From positions 25,797,097 to 25,861,096 of the forward strand of contig CM018050.1 in assembly GCA_008638375.1 (NCBI GenBank): a stretch of DNA of 64,000 nt. Direction: 5' to 3'. Position numbers and translations under genes: made by a program. The notes below the pieces were generated by a model. That model was not told where the DNA came from, searched no databases, and worked only from the letters and a program-made list of their open reading frames with translations. The DNA is from Nyssa sinensis (lineage: Eukaryota > Streptophyta > Magnoliopsida > Cornales > Nyssaceae). Numbering within the stretch: the stretch's first letter is position 1; each line of letters begins with the position of its first letter. Shown here piece by piece: positions 12,239 through 23,830 of the stretch.

Positions 12239-15200
12239 TGTAAAGACTTGGAAATTTTTTTTTGGGAATGAATTTTTTTTTATTAATATTATTGTTATTT
12301 TTTTATTTTTGTTGTGTATGTGATGTGTGTGAGTAGTGAATGTGCATGTATGTATGTGATGTGTATATATATGTGTGTGTGTATATAAACTGTTAAGTGT
12401 GTATATGTATATTTGTATATTTAAAAAATGTAAATATTATATATATGTATATATATCAGATTTTGTGTGCCCCAACCGTGTGTGTGTACTGTGTACAGTG
12501 TGTATGTGTGGGTTGAGTATACCTCACTCAAGGAGGCATGGTGGGCACTTGTGTGTGTAAGAGAGTGGGTGGGTGAGGCGTGTGTAAGTAAGTGTTCTGT
12601 GTGTGTGGTTGTCAAAGGGGTTGGGCAGGAGCAGACCCAACCGTAGAGAGAGAGGGAGATATAGAGAGAGAGAGAGAGATAGGGCAGTGTATATGAGTGT
12701 GTGTTAGTTGGGTTAGAGAGAAACGAAAAATAGAGAGAAAGAGAGGAAGCAACGTGGGAAGACTGAGGGTCCAAGAAGTTGAGACGGAGGGGAGAAGAAG
12801 ACCTACAACAAGAGGAAAAACCTAGAGAAAGGTATGGCTGGTCAGTTCTGTTTTAAATTTTTGAGGCATGATAGTTAGTTTTCAATACTTGGGACATGTA
12901 GAGCATGAAATGTGGGTTATGTTGCAAGAAGAATCAATTGAAATGGTTAGGAATTGACCTAGAAAAGTGTAGTTGCAGGCTCATAGGATAATCGGGTTCC
13001 AAGAAATTTCTTATTCAAAGCTTCGTCTAAATAGAATGAAAACACTCCTAAATGGTACAGAAAATAATTTGATTAGGAAAGGAGAGGAAACAGTGGACTT
13101 TGAGGCATGGAATAGGGAGAAAACCAGTTGGCCAAAGCCACTGTTTTCCCCCTATTCGTGACGTTTGAGTGGCCCAAAATGAAAATGAAGGTTAGATGCA
13201 AGATCCTTGGGAAAAAATGAAGAAAACTGCATTTATAAAACTTGAAAAACTGATCGAAAAATAGTCGCCGGTGCCTAGAGAAGGCAGCCGAAAAAACGGG
13301 GAAGAAATGAGGCACTGTGCGAGTCGGGTTCGGGTCGGGTCAAGACCGACCCACCCCCCTCCACGTGTCAGCCGTAGGTTTTAAATTAAAAATGAATTAG
13401 GGGTGTTTGGCTACAGGTTTACCAAATTGAAATTGAAATTAAATTAGGAATAGGGATACCCTATCCCTTGTTTTGGGGCTTAGCCGCTATTTGGCTATCC
13501 AGGGTTGGAGTAGGAAATTTGGAAATTACAATTTGACTCCAATACTTTTTGAAATTCAATTTAGCCCCCTAGAACTTTCAGAAATTCGACTTTGACCCCC
13601 AGAACTTTTAACTAATTATGTTTTGACCCCCCTGAATAAAATATTAATTAATTAATTAATTAATTATTTTAAATATCACAAAATGGTCCAGAGTCCAAAT
13701 GGGACAAGTCATTAGTGTATTTTGACTATCTCGACCATTCTGAGACCAGTAGGTGAGGTCCGTTTTACTAGACAAGGTTCCAAAAAATAAAAGATCCCGT
13801 AATAATATTAGAAAATTATCAAAATGCCCCTGAGTTAAAATGAAGTCAAATGACATCCGATTTAAGTAAACAAATAGTGAAATTTTATTATCTCAACCGT
13901 TCCGGACTCAACCATGGAGTTCGATTTGCAAAAAGAGGTCTCAAGATATGAGGACCCGTAAAAGTGCAAAAAATGACCGTTTTGCCCTTTTAGCCCGGAT
14001 GTCTGAATTAAATTCCGCGAAAGCCTAAACCAACTTTCTTCGACATTTTGGACTCAACAGTAGAATCTATTTTGACAAAATAGAAACTTATAAAATAAAG
14101 ACATAAAATTTGATGAATAACATAATTCAAGTAGCAATCGAACTCAGTTGTATTTCATGATTTTAGGAACACTAAAGGGCAAAGAGAAGGTGGTCTGACC
14201 TTCTGGGTTCTTACCGTTAGTTCCGCTACGTTACGAGTACGACTTCTTGGGTTGAGACCGACCCATCAGGTATGATATATTGTGCTAAGTAAGAAATAGA
14301 ATTAAGTTAGGAATAATTGCTATGTTGATTCACATATTTGTTTGATTGCTTATATGTTTATGTGTTTCTCATTACCTTTTTGAATGTTTGGTTAAGTGAG
14401 GGGTGTGGACCGTGACTATATGTACATTCCATGTGTTAGCATAATGTGTGAATTATATTTTCGAGAATTGTTGAGGTTTTGAACTGTGAACTTAAAGTAT
14501 GTGTTTAAGTGAACTATGTACGGCATGTACCCTTGATGAAGGGATTCTGTGATTGGAATGTTATGGTGTAATGCATTATCTAAAGCATGCTTCATGTGTG
14601 GATAAGATGCTTCACTGAGATCACATTATAGCATGGTGGAGTCAGAGTATATTGGCACAGTGTGGTTCTTTGGAAACATAGTGTGAGTTGAGCGCTTGAT
14701 GCTGTGCATACATGGCTACTCAGGCCGTCGGGGAAGGTCCGTAAAGTGAGTCATACGTGGTTACTCAGGCCGTCGGGGAAGGTCCGTAAAGTGATTCATA
14801 AGTGGTTGCTCAGGCTGTCGGGGAAGGTCCGTAAAGTGAGTCATGGGTGTGACATGGAATTTGCATAGGTGCGTCATGCATGCTGTTCATATACTGCATT
14901 GATGATATTGAATGCCATGTAGATATAAATGTATACTTGCACATACCATGCGTTAATTTTGTTTCTTGCATTAGCATTATATCATACCAATAGTTGAGCT
15001 GACCCATTCATGAGATACCATTTCAGATGATGCTCCGGCTACATGAGATTCGGTGATGTTTTAGTGGAAGAAAGAACTTAGAGTATTTTGGCCCTTGGGG
15101 CATGTGTTGATATTGTACAAGGGCATAAGCCTTGAACCATGCATGTTTAATTTATGTATTGTAAGTAATGGATAAGGTTTATAAATTTGTATTAGAATCT

Positions 15201-15328
15201 GGACTGTAGTTCAGTATTGAGATGTATGCAACTGTCTTTATTTCTTTATCCCTTTATTACCTTGTTATTTTATTTTCTTTTAGTTTCGTTACTCGTGTCT
15301 AGGGTTCGCGAGAATTCGGGGTGTGATA
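12239..15328 (+). mobile_element. Solo LTR D inserted in element X
   Basis: A 3,090-bp LTR without an internal region. It starts TGTAAAGACTTGG and ends GGGGTGTGATA (the usual terminal CA has become TA). It is flanked by CTCGA on both sides (12234-12238 and 15329-15333). It is colinear with the inverted partial LTR at 61251-64000 and related to solo LTR F. Short frames within it are not genes. Its orientation is opposite to its host element X. Solo LTRs arise by recombination between the two LTRs of a complete element, so a full element probably once stood here. Confidence 0.9.
14708..14841. repeat. 45-bp tandem repeat, three units, in LTR D
   Basis: Three adjacent units share GTCGGGGAAGGTCCGTAAAG with a period of about 45 bp. 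The homologous zones of LTRs X, F and E hold one or two variants built on GATCCGTGAAC-like words, so this is a length-variable segment of the LTR family. Confidence 0.85.
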
Positions 15329-15701
15329 CTCGACTTACTCTATCCTCAACCTAGTGTTTTGGATGGCATCCTATAGTAGGAACAACCATCAATCTATCAT
15401 GTATGTAAACATATACCAAATCACATATCATGTTATCACATACGATCATGTCAATACACACATCACCCATATCACGCACCTCACTGCACCAAATCACGTA
15501 ATCATGCATCATAGTATAGTATCAACTAACACATAATCACATCATTTGATGCTTCAAGTATAAATAACCATCTGACATACAAGATCCTACCACATACCAC
15601 CGACAATTCACACTAAGTCACACACTTTCCTCTAGAGTCCTATGGTGTTCAACAACACCCCACGGTCTCTAAGTATTTAAACCTAAGCTCTGATACCACA
15701 T
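15329..15701 (-). other. Internal non-coding region of element X, 5' half
   Basis: This leader region follows the primer-binding site of X on the minus strand and is cut off by solo LTR D. The first five bases (CTCGA) are the D target-site copy. No coding sequence is visible. It is rich in CATATCA/ATCACAT words. Confidence 0.75.
15688..15700 (-). other. Primer-binding site of element X (initiator Met tRNA)
   Basis: On the minus strand, TGTGGTATCAGAGC starts two bases after the LTR end. TGGTATCAGAGC is the standard complement of the 3' end of plant initiator methionine tRNA and primes minus-strand DNA synthesis in many copia and gypsy elements. Confidence 0.9.
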
Positions 15702-18700
15702 TGTCATGCACCGAATTTCCAAAACCCGGAGAATGAGTGAAATGAATTAAAAGGAATTAATTAAAGGCAATTAAATAGATTTATGCTCTGATACCACGTT
15801 GTCACGCCCCGAATTTTCATAAACCCGGGGAGTGAGTGAAATGAATTTATTAACTAGAAAAATAAATAAATAAATTTAAAGCATCCTTTGATTCTCAACG
15901 GAAAAATTCATTATTCCATACTCTAAGGTCATTAACCAACATTGAAAAAAAATTTGAGAATCATTTGAATCCAATCTGAAAACTTTGTTTAGGCCTTTAT
16001 ACCTTTCGTGGTTAATTTCACCTAAACATATTTAGAGTCTCAAAGTGAAATTATTTTTAAACAAAAGTACTCGTCGAGACAATCAATTTAGACTTTTGAA
16101 TCACTCAATTTAGATTTAAAATGAATTTATACGAAAATCAGAAAGTTTGAAACAATCAAAAAAAAAAAAAAAAATTTTTTGGATGAACAGTAATTTGAGA
16201 AACCAGTAGCTAAAAGTGAACAGTATCAATGTTACTGTTCACATGGAGCAAAAATTCAACTTCAGAAACAATGTTACACCAAATCCCTTGATTCAAATCA
16301 ATTTTTCTCTCAATCTATAAATCCAAATGTAATGAAATCTGCGCCAAAATCTTCCTTATTGAGTCTAGTTTCTATCCCATTTTGAATCACTCAAAACGTC
16401 TATGTAGAATTCAAGTTATGATGAAAACACTACCCATAGGTCAGATTTTACACACTTGAAAGCAAAATCAATATAACTTTCTCATTTTAAAAGCTTTCAA
16501 AGTCCATGATACTATAAAAGATAGCTAAGAGATAAACCTATCTATAAATGTAGGGCACTTTAATTAATTCAAAAGGACCAAAAAGTTATAGTCCCACGAA
16601 GTGGGCTGATCTGCAAAAATGATTTTGCAGAATCGAAATTAAGGCATGTTATATGCCGTTTGACATTCGTTCTAATTCTTCAAGCTATTTAACCCCAAAT
16701 TTTTAACCATTTTTCTCATTTATTCATAGGCATTTTACACACCTAATGGCCCTTTTGAAGTCACAAAATTTTGACATGGTCTCCTTTGTTTTCTAAGTCT
16801 TTTTCCTACCTAATGTTCATGATACATTATACAATTAAGGGTTTGTACATTCCATCATCACTCGATGGCCACAATCTCATAGAAATTAAATATACATCAT
16901 TTAGTTATACAATCCATCATACATACATGTACTCAAACTTAAAGGTCACAAACTTCACATTCATTACAATACATAAAGTCTTTTCCATTGTTTTCATGAT
17001 ACGCAAAATTTCTACAAGTTCATTTCATATGCCTTAGGGCTTATACCCTTATACAACTCAAAATATGTCCCAAGGGCCAAAAATCCTCCGTGGTCCATTT
17101 CTCCTCCGCTCTTCAAGACTTCATCAAGGCTCAAACACCCGGAGCCTCATCTGTAATATGATATCTCACGAAGGGTCAACTCAACTGCTGGTATGACATA
17201 ATGCTAATACAAGGAACAAAATTAAAGCGTGGCATATGCAAGTGTACATTTATAAACTACATGCCTTCTCATTTCATCAATGAAATGCAATAGCAATATG
17301 CATGACACACACATGCAACTTTATGCCACACCCATGTCTCATTCACGGATCACTCCTGTTGGGTCTGAGTACTAACACCCGTCCACGGATCACTCCTGTT
17401 GTATACTGGGCACCCATGCAATGGCCAATTTTGAGTTTTTCACCACAAGATCTACACCCTCATAATGCATAGCACCAAGTGCTCAACCCACACTATGTTT
17501 TCAAGGAATTACCATATGCCAATATGCCTTGATTTTTTTATGTAATGTCAATGAAGTATTTTATCAAACACTTGGCATACACCTTAAATTCATGAATCAT
17601 TCATATAGCAAACCCCAACTTTCAAACCACACCACTACTTCTACATGAACATATACTATACACAATCAATTTAAACACATATTATGTCACATGTTCACAA
17701 TGTCACCAATTCTCAAAGAACACATAATTACACAAAGCATCAATGCATTAAACAACTATATCTTCCAAAGCACAAGATCTATCTACATGAATATAAGCCA
17801 CAATGTAATGAATCAAACATATATTCAAGTCACATGTATATCATCTTGACAAATTCTCAAAGAACTCAAAGAACACACAAGCACACAAACTATCAACTCT
17901 AAGTTTTCAAAGCAACTATATCCTAAGTGACTTTCTAATAGCAAGTATACATATAAATCATCAAATCAAAATATAAAAATCGCTCCTAAACTTAATCTTA
18001 TTCTTTGCTTAGCAAAATATCATACCTAAAAGGGTTTTTCTCAACCCTAAGGGAGTTATGTTCGCTGTGTAGCCCAACTGATTAGTGAGAATGTAGTCCT
18101 TGACGTGGGGAACAACTTCCTAGAAGGAACCCTTGTGAAAATACAAGCTTAAAGATGTGTTTTGGAGGCTTGAAGTTGGAAAACCCTAGGTTTTTTCTCA
18201 CTTTTCTCCCATGCACGAGCTTGCCTACTGTATCTCAGACCAAAATAATGAATTTTTATCACTAAGGGGCTATATTTATAGTAAAGGGGGCAAAAGGGGC
18301 AAAATGACTCTTTTGCCCTTAATGAGTTCGGGTCTCGTTACACTACAACCCGTCCCGAAACCCCTCAATTCGATATTCTACTTGAGCCAAAGTTCTTAAA
18401 ATTATTTTAAATGAAAATTTTCAAAAAAATTTATTTTCGCCTGCAGGCGAGTTTGGCTGGTTCTACCCTGGGATGCCCTTTTGATCTAATTTTTGAAACT
18501 ATCTCTGATTAGGCTCAAATTTTCATAAGAGGTGTATTTCAACATTATAATCATGTTTTGTTTCTATAGGCATATTCAAATTATGCTCCTAAACATGACT
18601 TATGCCTAAATGATGCATGTAGAACGCCTTATCGACAAACTAGTGTATACATAGTGCCCTACCAGGCAAAAATGAGAAATATTTCTATAATTTTTAGATA

Positions 18701-18706
18701 TTTACA
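15702..18706 (-). repeat. 5' LTR of element X
   Basis: Read on the minus strand it starts TGTAAATATCTAAAAA at 18706 and ends TTCGGTGCATGACA at 15702. It is equal in length to the other LTR of X (3,005 bp). It contains an internal LTR-end-like sequence (…GGGGCGTGACA at 15800) followed by an intact second primer-binding-site copy at 15785-15799. The final 98 bp therefore look like a repeated LTR terminus. Confidence 0.88.
15785..15799 (-). other. Second primer-binding-site copy embedded in the LTR of X
   Basis: The plus strand reads GCTCTGATACCACGT directly against TGTCACGCCCC. The complement is an LTR end, then ACGTGGTATCAGAGC. The matching position in the other LTR (7239-7253) carries the same feature with two or three changes, so it was part of the LTR before this copy integrated. 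Confidence 0.85.
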
Positions 18707-18711
18707 ACAAG

Positions 18712-19013
18712 AGTAGGCAACGACTTTGAGCAAGAAGAATAGAATTAGACCAGCAAATTTGTAGTATTGTTAGACATAAATTGTATTTGTAATTGGGCCC
18801 ACAATGTTGTAAATCTTATACAGTTGTATATATATAATTATGAATTAGTATTGTTCTGTCAAGTATGATTGCATTCATGTTTAAAAAAAAAATTACTGAA
18901 ATTCTGTTGCCAACTATTGTTTTGAAGAATGCAATTAACTTGGGACTGAATTGAAGGGTTTACGGCCAGTCACATTTCGTAATCCGGCATAGAAGTGAGT
19001 TTTAGGATGTGAT
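18712..19013 (+). mobile_element. Degenerate LTR-like repeat, right part, after element X
   Basis: This continues the LTR-like stretch interrupted at 7155. It parallels 49100-49405 block by block: GAGTAGGCAACG, GGGCCCACAATGTTG, a poly-A tract, GAATGCAATTAACTTG and an end resembling GGGCTTCGAGATGTGACA. Here the end has decayed to TTTTAGGATGTGATG. Confidence 0.5.
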
Positions 19014-20986
19014 GGTAGCAGGCCTATAAAGAGATGAGTTCCTCGAATGAGAAACAACAGACACATTATAAGGGAACTAGTTTGAAGATGCAAGGTGATA
19101 ACTAGGTGCCATCGGACCAGACACTGGAAAGTGAGCAAATGATATGAAATCCTAAATTGGCTCTAATTCTAAAGACTATACTAATAATCTCAACTAACCT
19201 TATAGTTTATAGGAATGTAAATAACTAATAGGAAAAATTATGGAAAACTAAGAAAATCATTGTACACCGATGAAACTATGACAAACATCAAAAAAATGAT
19301 CGGTGAAACTGAAGCTCGTACTGAGTAGACTAGAATAACCTGAGTAAACTAGAATAGTGGAAACCCAATAGCAAGACAAGAATATATGGTGAGAAAATCA
19401 AAAAGAAAAGATAGAAAAAATGTGAAGAGTTTTGAAAATGGAATAAAAACTTGTGTGATTAGTTTAAAGTGACTCTTTAGTGTTCGTTTGAATCGACTGG
19501 CCATTCGTTTGAGTGAATGCAAATCCTGTGCAATTTGAATTGGATACGCATTCATTCGAACGAGGCCCCAATTAGTTCGAATGAATTTTCCAGAAGCTTA
19601 TGACATGGAAATTTCTCTTAATTCTTAACATACCTAATTTGAAAAAGCATTAAAATTTGAAAGATCTTGCAATTAAACTAATCACACAGTCAATCAATAT
19701 CCCTGATATTAAAAAAAACCCTTTTTTGAATATGATTTTCAAGCATTTTGATGCATGAGAGACAATGATATATGTTCTATCACAGTTCCAATTATTACAT
19801 TAAATCCTAGAACACCTAATTATATTCAAGCTCTCCCTCCTTATATTCCCTCGTGGTGAATAAACATAAATGTCACATCACGTACCCACCTTATATAGAA
19901 TACGGAACACGACCGACAAAGGCCTTTCAAAATTGAATGAAATGCAAACCAATCACATTTGAACACAATGGCGAGATAGTTACCAATGGAAGCATTCAAT
20001 AATTCTCATTAAAAAATGAATAGAAGCTTTGCTCCCTCATAAGTTTGCAATACAGTGTGTGTATTTCATCCAATCAACACCACACATTGGCTTGCTTGTC
20101 AATTTTCATAACTATAATTTCCTTAACTTATCAGTAATGTCTTTACAGAGTTTTCTAAACTTGGCAATCTTTCAGTTTTTTTTTTTTTTTTATGTAAGGA
20201 AATTTAATAGTCTTATGGTATTAACTTGGTATCTATCCAATAATTGTTATTGTACCCTAACTTTACTTAGGGTTACTACTTACTCATTTCTATATATGAA
20301 ACTTGATAGTCTTAGGGCACAATTTGTATAATGTTGTCTTAATCCTTATTTGACAGTGTTACTAGGTATTAACTTTCCCATATGCTACTACATACTCACT
20401 GCCTATTCTTCTTCTTTTTTTCTTTTCTTTTTCCTTTGGGAATGATTGCTATATATTTGAACTATCTGCTTACTTTTTACTTGATACATTGTAATTCCCT
20501 CTTGACTCCATTTACCTTTATCGTTCCTACTAATGTTTTTATAAGTAAATAATTTTTCTTCCATAGTCTTCATAAATTTTCAAAATATTATTACAAGTGT
20601 ATGAATAATTGAATAATTGTTTAACACTTCACACTTTTACTTCGAACACATTGTTCATGTCAACCTAAACTTATGTCTCTGTCATACTTATTACCATTGC
20701 TTGAATCCTTACGAAATTGCTAAAATTTCTATTGCATTACATTTTTTATAGTTAAAAACTAATTTAACACTTGATATAGTTAAAAACTAATTTAACACTT
20801 GATATAGTTAAAAACTAAAATCTCTATTGCATTGCTAAAACTTTTAGTGATGTTATTCTCTATATTGATATAGCTTCATGAGTTTCTTGTTAGGGTTAGT
20901 ATTCCTCGTTCAAGGGAATTTTTTTCATATCCAGATCAGAATTGGGGTCATACGTAATGACCTCGTTTCTTGTACTCTCATAGTCT
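19014..20986. other. Unassigned intergenic DNA
   Basis: No gene or complete element was recognised. The stretch at 19480-19590 shares TTCGTTTGAA/TTCGAACGA-like words with 870-1160. A T-rich tract lies at about 20175-20192 and a 28-bp tandem repeat at 20748-20818. The longest frames are short, hydrophobic and AT-driven, so they look like chance. Confidence 0.5.
20748..20818. repeat. 28-bp tandem repeat, about 2.5 copies
   Basis: TATAGTTAAAAACTAATTTA begins each unit at 20748 and 20776, with a partial third at 20804. Confidence 0.9.
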
Positions 20987-21388
20987 TGTTAGGAATATAA
21001 TCATCTAACCAGGATCGGTGAGATACGAAAGTAAACAAGAAAACGAATCTAAATTCACACGCACAAACAAGAACACAAAGATTTATGTGGTTCACCCTAG
21101 AATAGGGCTACATTTATAGCTACTGCGGTTTTCACTATGATTTGAAAAGAGTTACAATGAGATGCGGCTCCTCAACTATAAATACAAAGACTTAGGGCAA
21201 TGGAAAAATAATGTGAAATATCAAAAAGACCCTAAAAAAAACTCGGCTAGAGGGCACGCCCCCAAACCCCCACCTTCGGGCAAGGCGGCTCCCACCCCCT
21301 TGCAACCTCCTAGCCAACTTATAGCGAAGTTGGATCCGTAGAGTAGGGGTTAGTGTACAGTACTTATCAGAATCTACACTACTCAACA
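20987..21388 (-). repeat. 3' LTR of the copia element
   Basis: A 402-bp LTR that on the minus strand starts TGTTGAGTAGTG and ends TATATTCCTAACA. It contains GGTGAACCACATAAATC-like words common in copia LTRs and a candidate TATA box (TATAAAT on the minus strand, 21112-21118). A GC-rich stretch lies at 21243-21315. The partner LTR is missing, so no target-site duplication can be checked. Confidence 0.8.
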
Positions 21389-21405
21389 ATCTCCCGCTCA
21401 GAACC
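21389..21405 (-). promoter_or_regulatory. Polypurine tract of the copia element
   Basis: On the minus strand a GAGCGGGAGAT purine run ends directly against the TGTTGAG start of the 3' LTR. Confidence 0.75.
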
Positions 21406-21877
21406 TGATATACACAAGTTCAATATCCTATCATCACATAGAAGAACACCGCAACAACTGTCTTCCTTCCTCAAGCTTGAAGACCAATTGAAGTTGCACA
21501 CATACTTCAATTTCTCAGTGATGACTACCTTGGTTAACATATCTATTGGGTTCTTACTGCCATGAATCTTCTCAAGAGACAATACTAAGGATCATTGCCT
21601 CCCAATGCTGCTTGGTTAACATATCTGCAGGATTCACTTACCATATTTGTCCGTCTGAAAAAAAAAATGCCACCTTTGTAGTGTCACTCAAGTATCTAAG
21701 GATCTAGTTTACTACCTCTCAATGCTGCTTGCTTGGATTACTCATGTACCTGCTCACGACTCCCATTGCATGTGCTATGTCTGGCCTAGTACAAACCATG
21801 GCATACATAAGGCTACCGATAGCTGAAGCATATGGAAGACGCTCCATATATGTCCGTTCTTATTCGATATTGGGTGA
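21406..21877 (-). pseudogene. Copia RNase H remnant with internal deletion
   Basis: Minus-strand codons give YASAIGSLMYAMVCTRPDIA-like sequence (about 21840-21770), then SRYMSNPSKQH, an ILRYLSDTTKVAFFF-like piece, and after a jump SLEKIHGSKNPIDMLTKVV at about 21580-21520. The first and last parts of the copia RNase H are present, but the middle, which holds most catalytic acids, is missing. Several in-frame stops are visible. Partially repeated words (CAATGCTGCTTG at about 21605 and 21722; GGTTAACATATCT at about 21532 and 21614) suggest a duplication-deletion event. Confidence 0.65.
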
Positions 21878-22680
21878 CTATTCCTTGGTAAGTTTGAAGT
21901 GACTGGCAAGTGGGGTGCTCACCGATTTTGCTCCATCTAAGCTAAACCTATTTAGAACCTTCTTAACATATTCAGCTTGTGACAACTTCAAAATACCTTT
22001 CACCTTATCCATGTGAATCATCATACCAAGAATTTTATTAACAACTCCAAGATTTTTTATCGCAAATTGATTGGACAACAACTTCTTTATCTTTGAATGC
22101 TAGAACCTGCAATTAGCATATCATCAACATACAAAAGTAAAATAATATAACTGTTGTCAAACCTCTTAAAATAACAACAGTGATCTGCCTGGCATCTTGT
22201 GAAACTGCTACTACACATAAAACCATCAAACTTCTTGTACCACTGCCTTAGGGCCTATTTTAAACCATTCAAGTTCTTCTTAAGTCGGCACACCAAATCC
22301 TCTTTGCCTCATGCTATGAAACCCTATGGTTGCTTTATATAAATCTCATCCTCCAAATCATCATGGAGGAAAGCTGTCTTCACATCCATTTGCTCAAGAT
22401 GCAAATCCTTAACAGCCACAATTCCCAACACAAGTCTGATTGTTTTTAACTTCACAACTAGAGAGAAAATTTCAGTGTAGTCGACACCTTCCTTTTGTTG
22501 AAACCCTTTCACAACCAGTCTAGCCTTGAACCACTTACTCCCATCATGTTATTCTTTGACCCTATAAACCCATTTGTTATGCAAAGTTTTCTTGTCCTTT
22601 GGTAGTTCAATCAATTCTCATGTCTGATCTGTCATGAGAGAATCCATCTCATCCTATATAACTGACTCCCACTTGGCTGA
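21878..22680 (-). pseudogene. Copia reverse transcriptase (broken)
   Basis: The minus strand encodes ELIELPKDKKTLHNKWVYR, then KGFQQKEGVDYTEIF, LEQMDVKTAFLHDDLEDEIY and the catalytic LLYVDDMLIAGS at about 22140-22095, then FAIKNLGVVNKILGM and LSQAEYVKKVLNRF. These are the ordered motifs of the copia reverse transcriptase. Open frames at 22324-22512 and 21878-22081 are separated by stops or frameshifts. Neighbouring integrase and RNase H lie in the expected order. Family identity is secure; loss of function is clear. Confidence 0.85.
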
Positions 22681-23600
22681 ATTATCAACCTGTAAAGCCT
22701 TTTCATAACTTTCTGGCTCACCACTGTCAGATAACAACAAATAGTATAATGAAGGAGAATAACGTTGTATAGGCCTAGACTCTTTAATGAACCTTCTTAG
22801 CAGAGCAGGAGTACGTGGTTCCACTTGTGGAATAATATTTTCAGGATTATCCTGAACCTTATTATTCACATCACTTTTAGTGATTTCTTCTAACTCAACA
22901 AGTTGTTCACAACTATCAGATTCCACAATAGACTTATCCTTATACATTACTTTCTCATTAAATATAACATCTCTACTTTTAATTATTTTCCGTTTTTTAT
23001 CATCCTAAAAATGATAACCAAATTCATCAATGTCATACCCAATAAAAGTACATTTAGCAGATTTAGGATCAAGCTTGCTTCTATCAGTAGAATCTATATG
23101 CACATATGAGACACAACCAAAAACTTTTAATTGTGAAAGAATTACCTCTTTTCCATTCCAGGCTTCCTCTGTAAATTTTTCATCCAAGGTAACGGACGAA
23201 TCACTATTTATCAGATGTACTACAGTGTTAAATGCATCTTCCAAAAACATCTTTGGCAATCCATTGTGTATCCTCATGGCTCTAGCACATTCATTTAAAT
23301 TTCTGTTCTTGCGCTCTGCAACGCCATTTTGCTAGGGTGTTTTTTGAATTGTCTTTTGTATTTTCATCCCATTATTTGCACAAAACCTTTTAAACTCACC
23401 TTCTCCATACTCCCCTCCATTGTTTGATCTCAAACACTTTATTTTCAAATTTGTTTCATTCTCCACCAAGGCTTTTCACTTTTTAAAAGTAGTAAAAATA
23501 TCAGATTTATTCTTCAAAAAATAAATCCATACCTTTCTAGTCGAATCATCGATAAAAGTGACATAATAATATGATCCCCCAAGAGATGCAACTGGAAAAG
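22681..23600 (-). pseudogene. Copia integrase core and C-terminal region (broken)
   Basis: Minus-strand words YYYVTFIDDSTRKVWIYFLK (first catalytic Asp, about 23570), CLRSNNGGEYGEGEFKRFC (second position, here N-N where D-N is usual, about 23440) and QNGVAERKNRNLNECARAM (catalytic Glu, about 23320) mark the core. A C-terminal part (SQLKVFGCVSYVHIDS, FIGYDIDEFGYHF) follows. The Asp-to-Asn change at the second acid would abolish activity even without the stops. The stretch 22654-22947 is the variable linker before reverse transcriptase. Confidence 0.8.
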
Positions 23601-23604
23601 GCCC

Positions 23605-23830
23605 CTATACATCAGTATGAATCAACTCTAATTTTCTATCTTCGATTTCTACCCATCCTTCGAAAAACGGACCCTCTTTTGCTTTCCAAATATAATCTTC
23701 ACACAAATCAAGACCAATTGATTTCAAACATGATAGTTTTCCTTTTGACAAAAGTACCTTCATCCATTTCTCGCTCATATGCCCAAGCCTATGGTGCCAC
23801 AAGTGTGAATCTTCCTTTTCATCGACAATT
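23605..23830 (-). pseudogene. Copia GAG-pre-integrase zinc domain
   Basis: LWHHRLGHMSEKWMKVLLSK followed by CLKSIGLDLCEDYIWKAK gives the H-H-C-C zinc-binding pattern that precedes copia integrase (PF13976 in general knowledge). Confidence 0.8.

Larger units (their letters stand above)
7156..18706 (-). mobile_element. Element X: large-LTR, non-coding Ty3/gypsy-type retrotransposon
   Basis: The element is bounded by two LTRs of 3,005 bp each (7156-10160 and 15702-18706) in the same orientation. It is flanked by the 5-bp direct repeat ACAAG at 7151-7155 and 18707-18711. On the minus strand the order is 5' LTR, primer-binding site complementary to initiator Met tRNA, internal DNA, polypurine tract, 3' LTR. 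The internal part (10161-15701) is interrupted by solo LTR D. Without D it is about 2.4 kb and shows no gag or pol motifs in any frame. A large-LTR element with a short non-coding core is a LARD-type non-autonomous element. The LTRs match that of coding element G (49720-52422), a plausible source of proteins. Confidence 0.88.

Noticed and set aside
12421..12774. Minus-strand frame of 117 codons rich in Ser, Thr, His and Leu.
   Set aside because: It is the translation of GT and GA microsatellites in LTR D.
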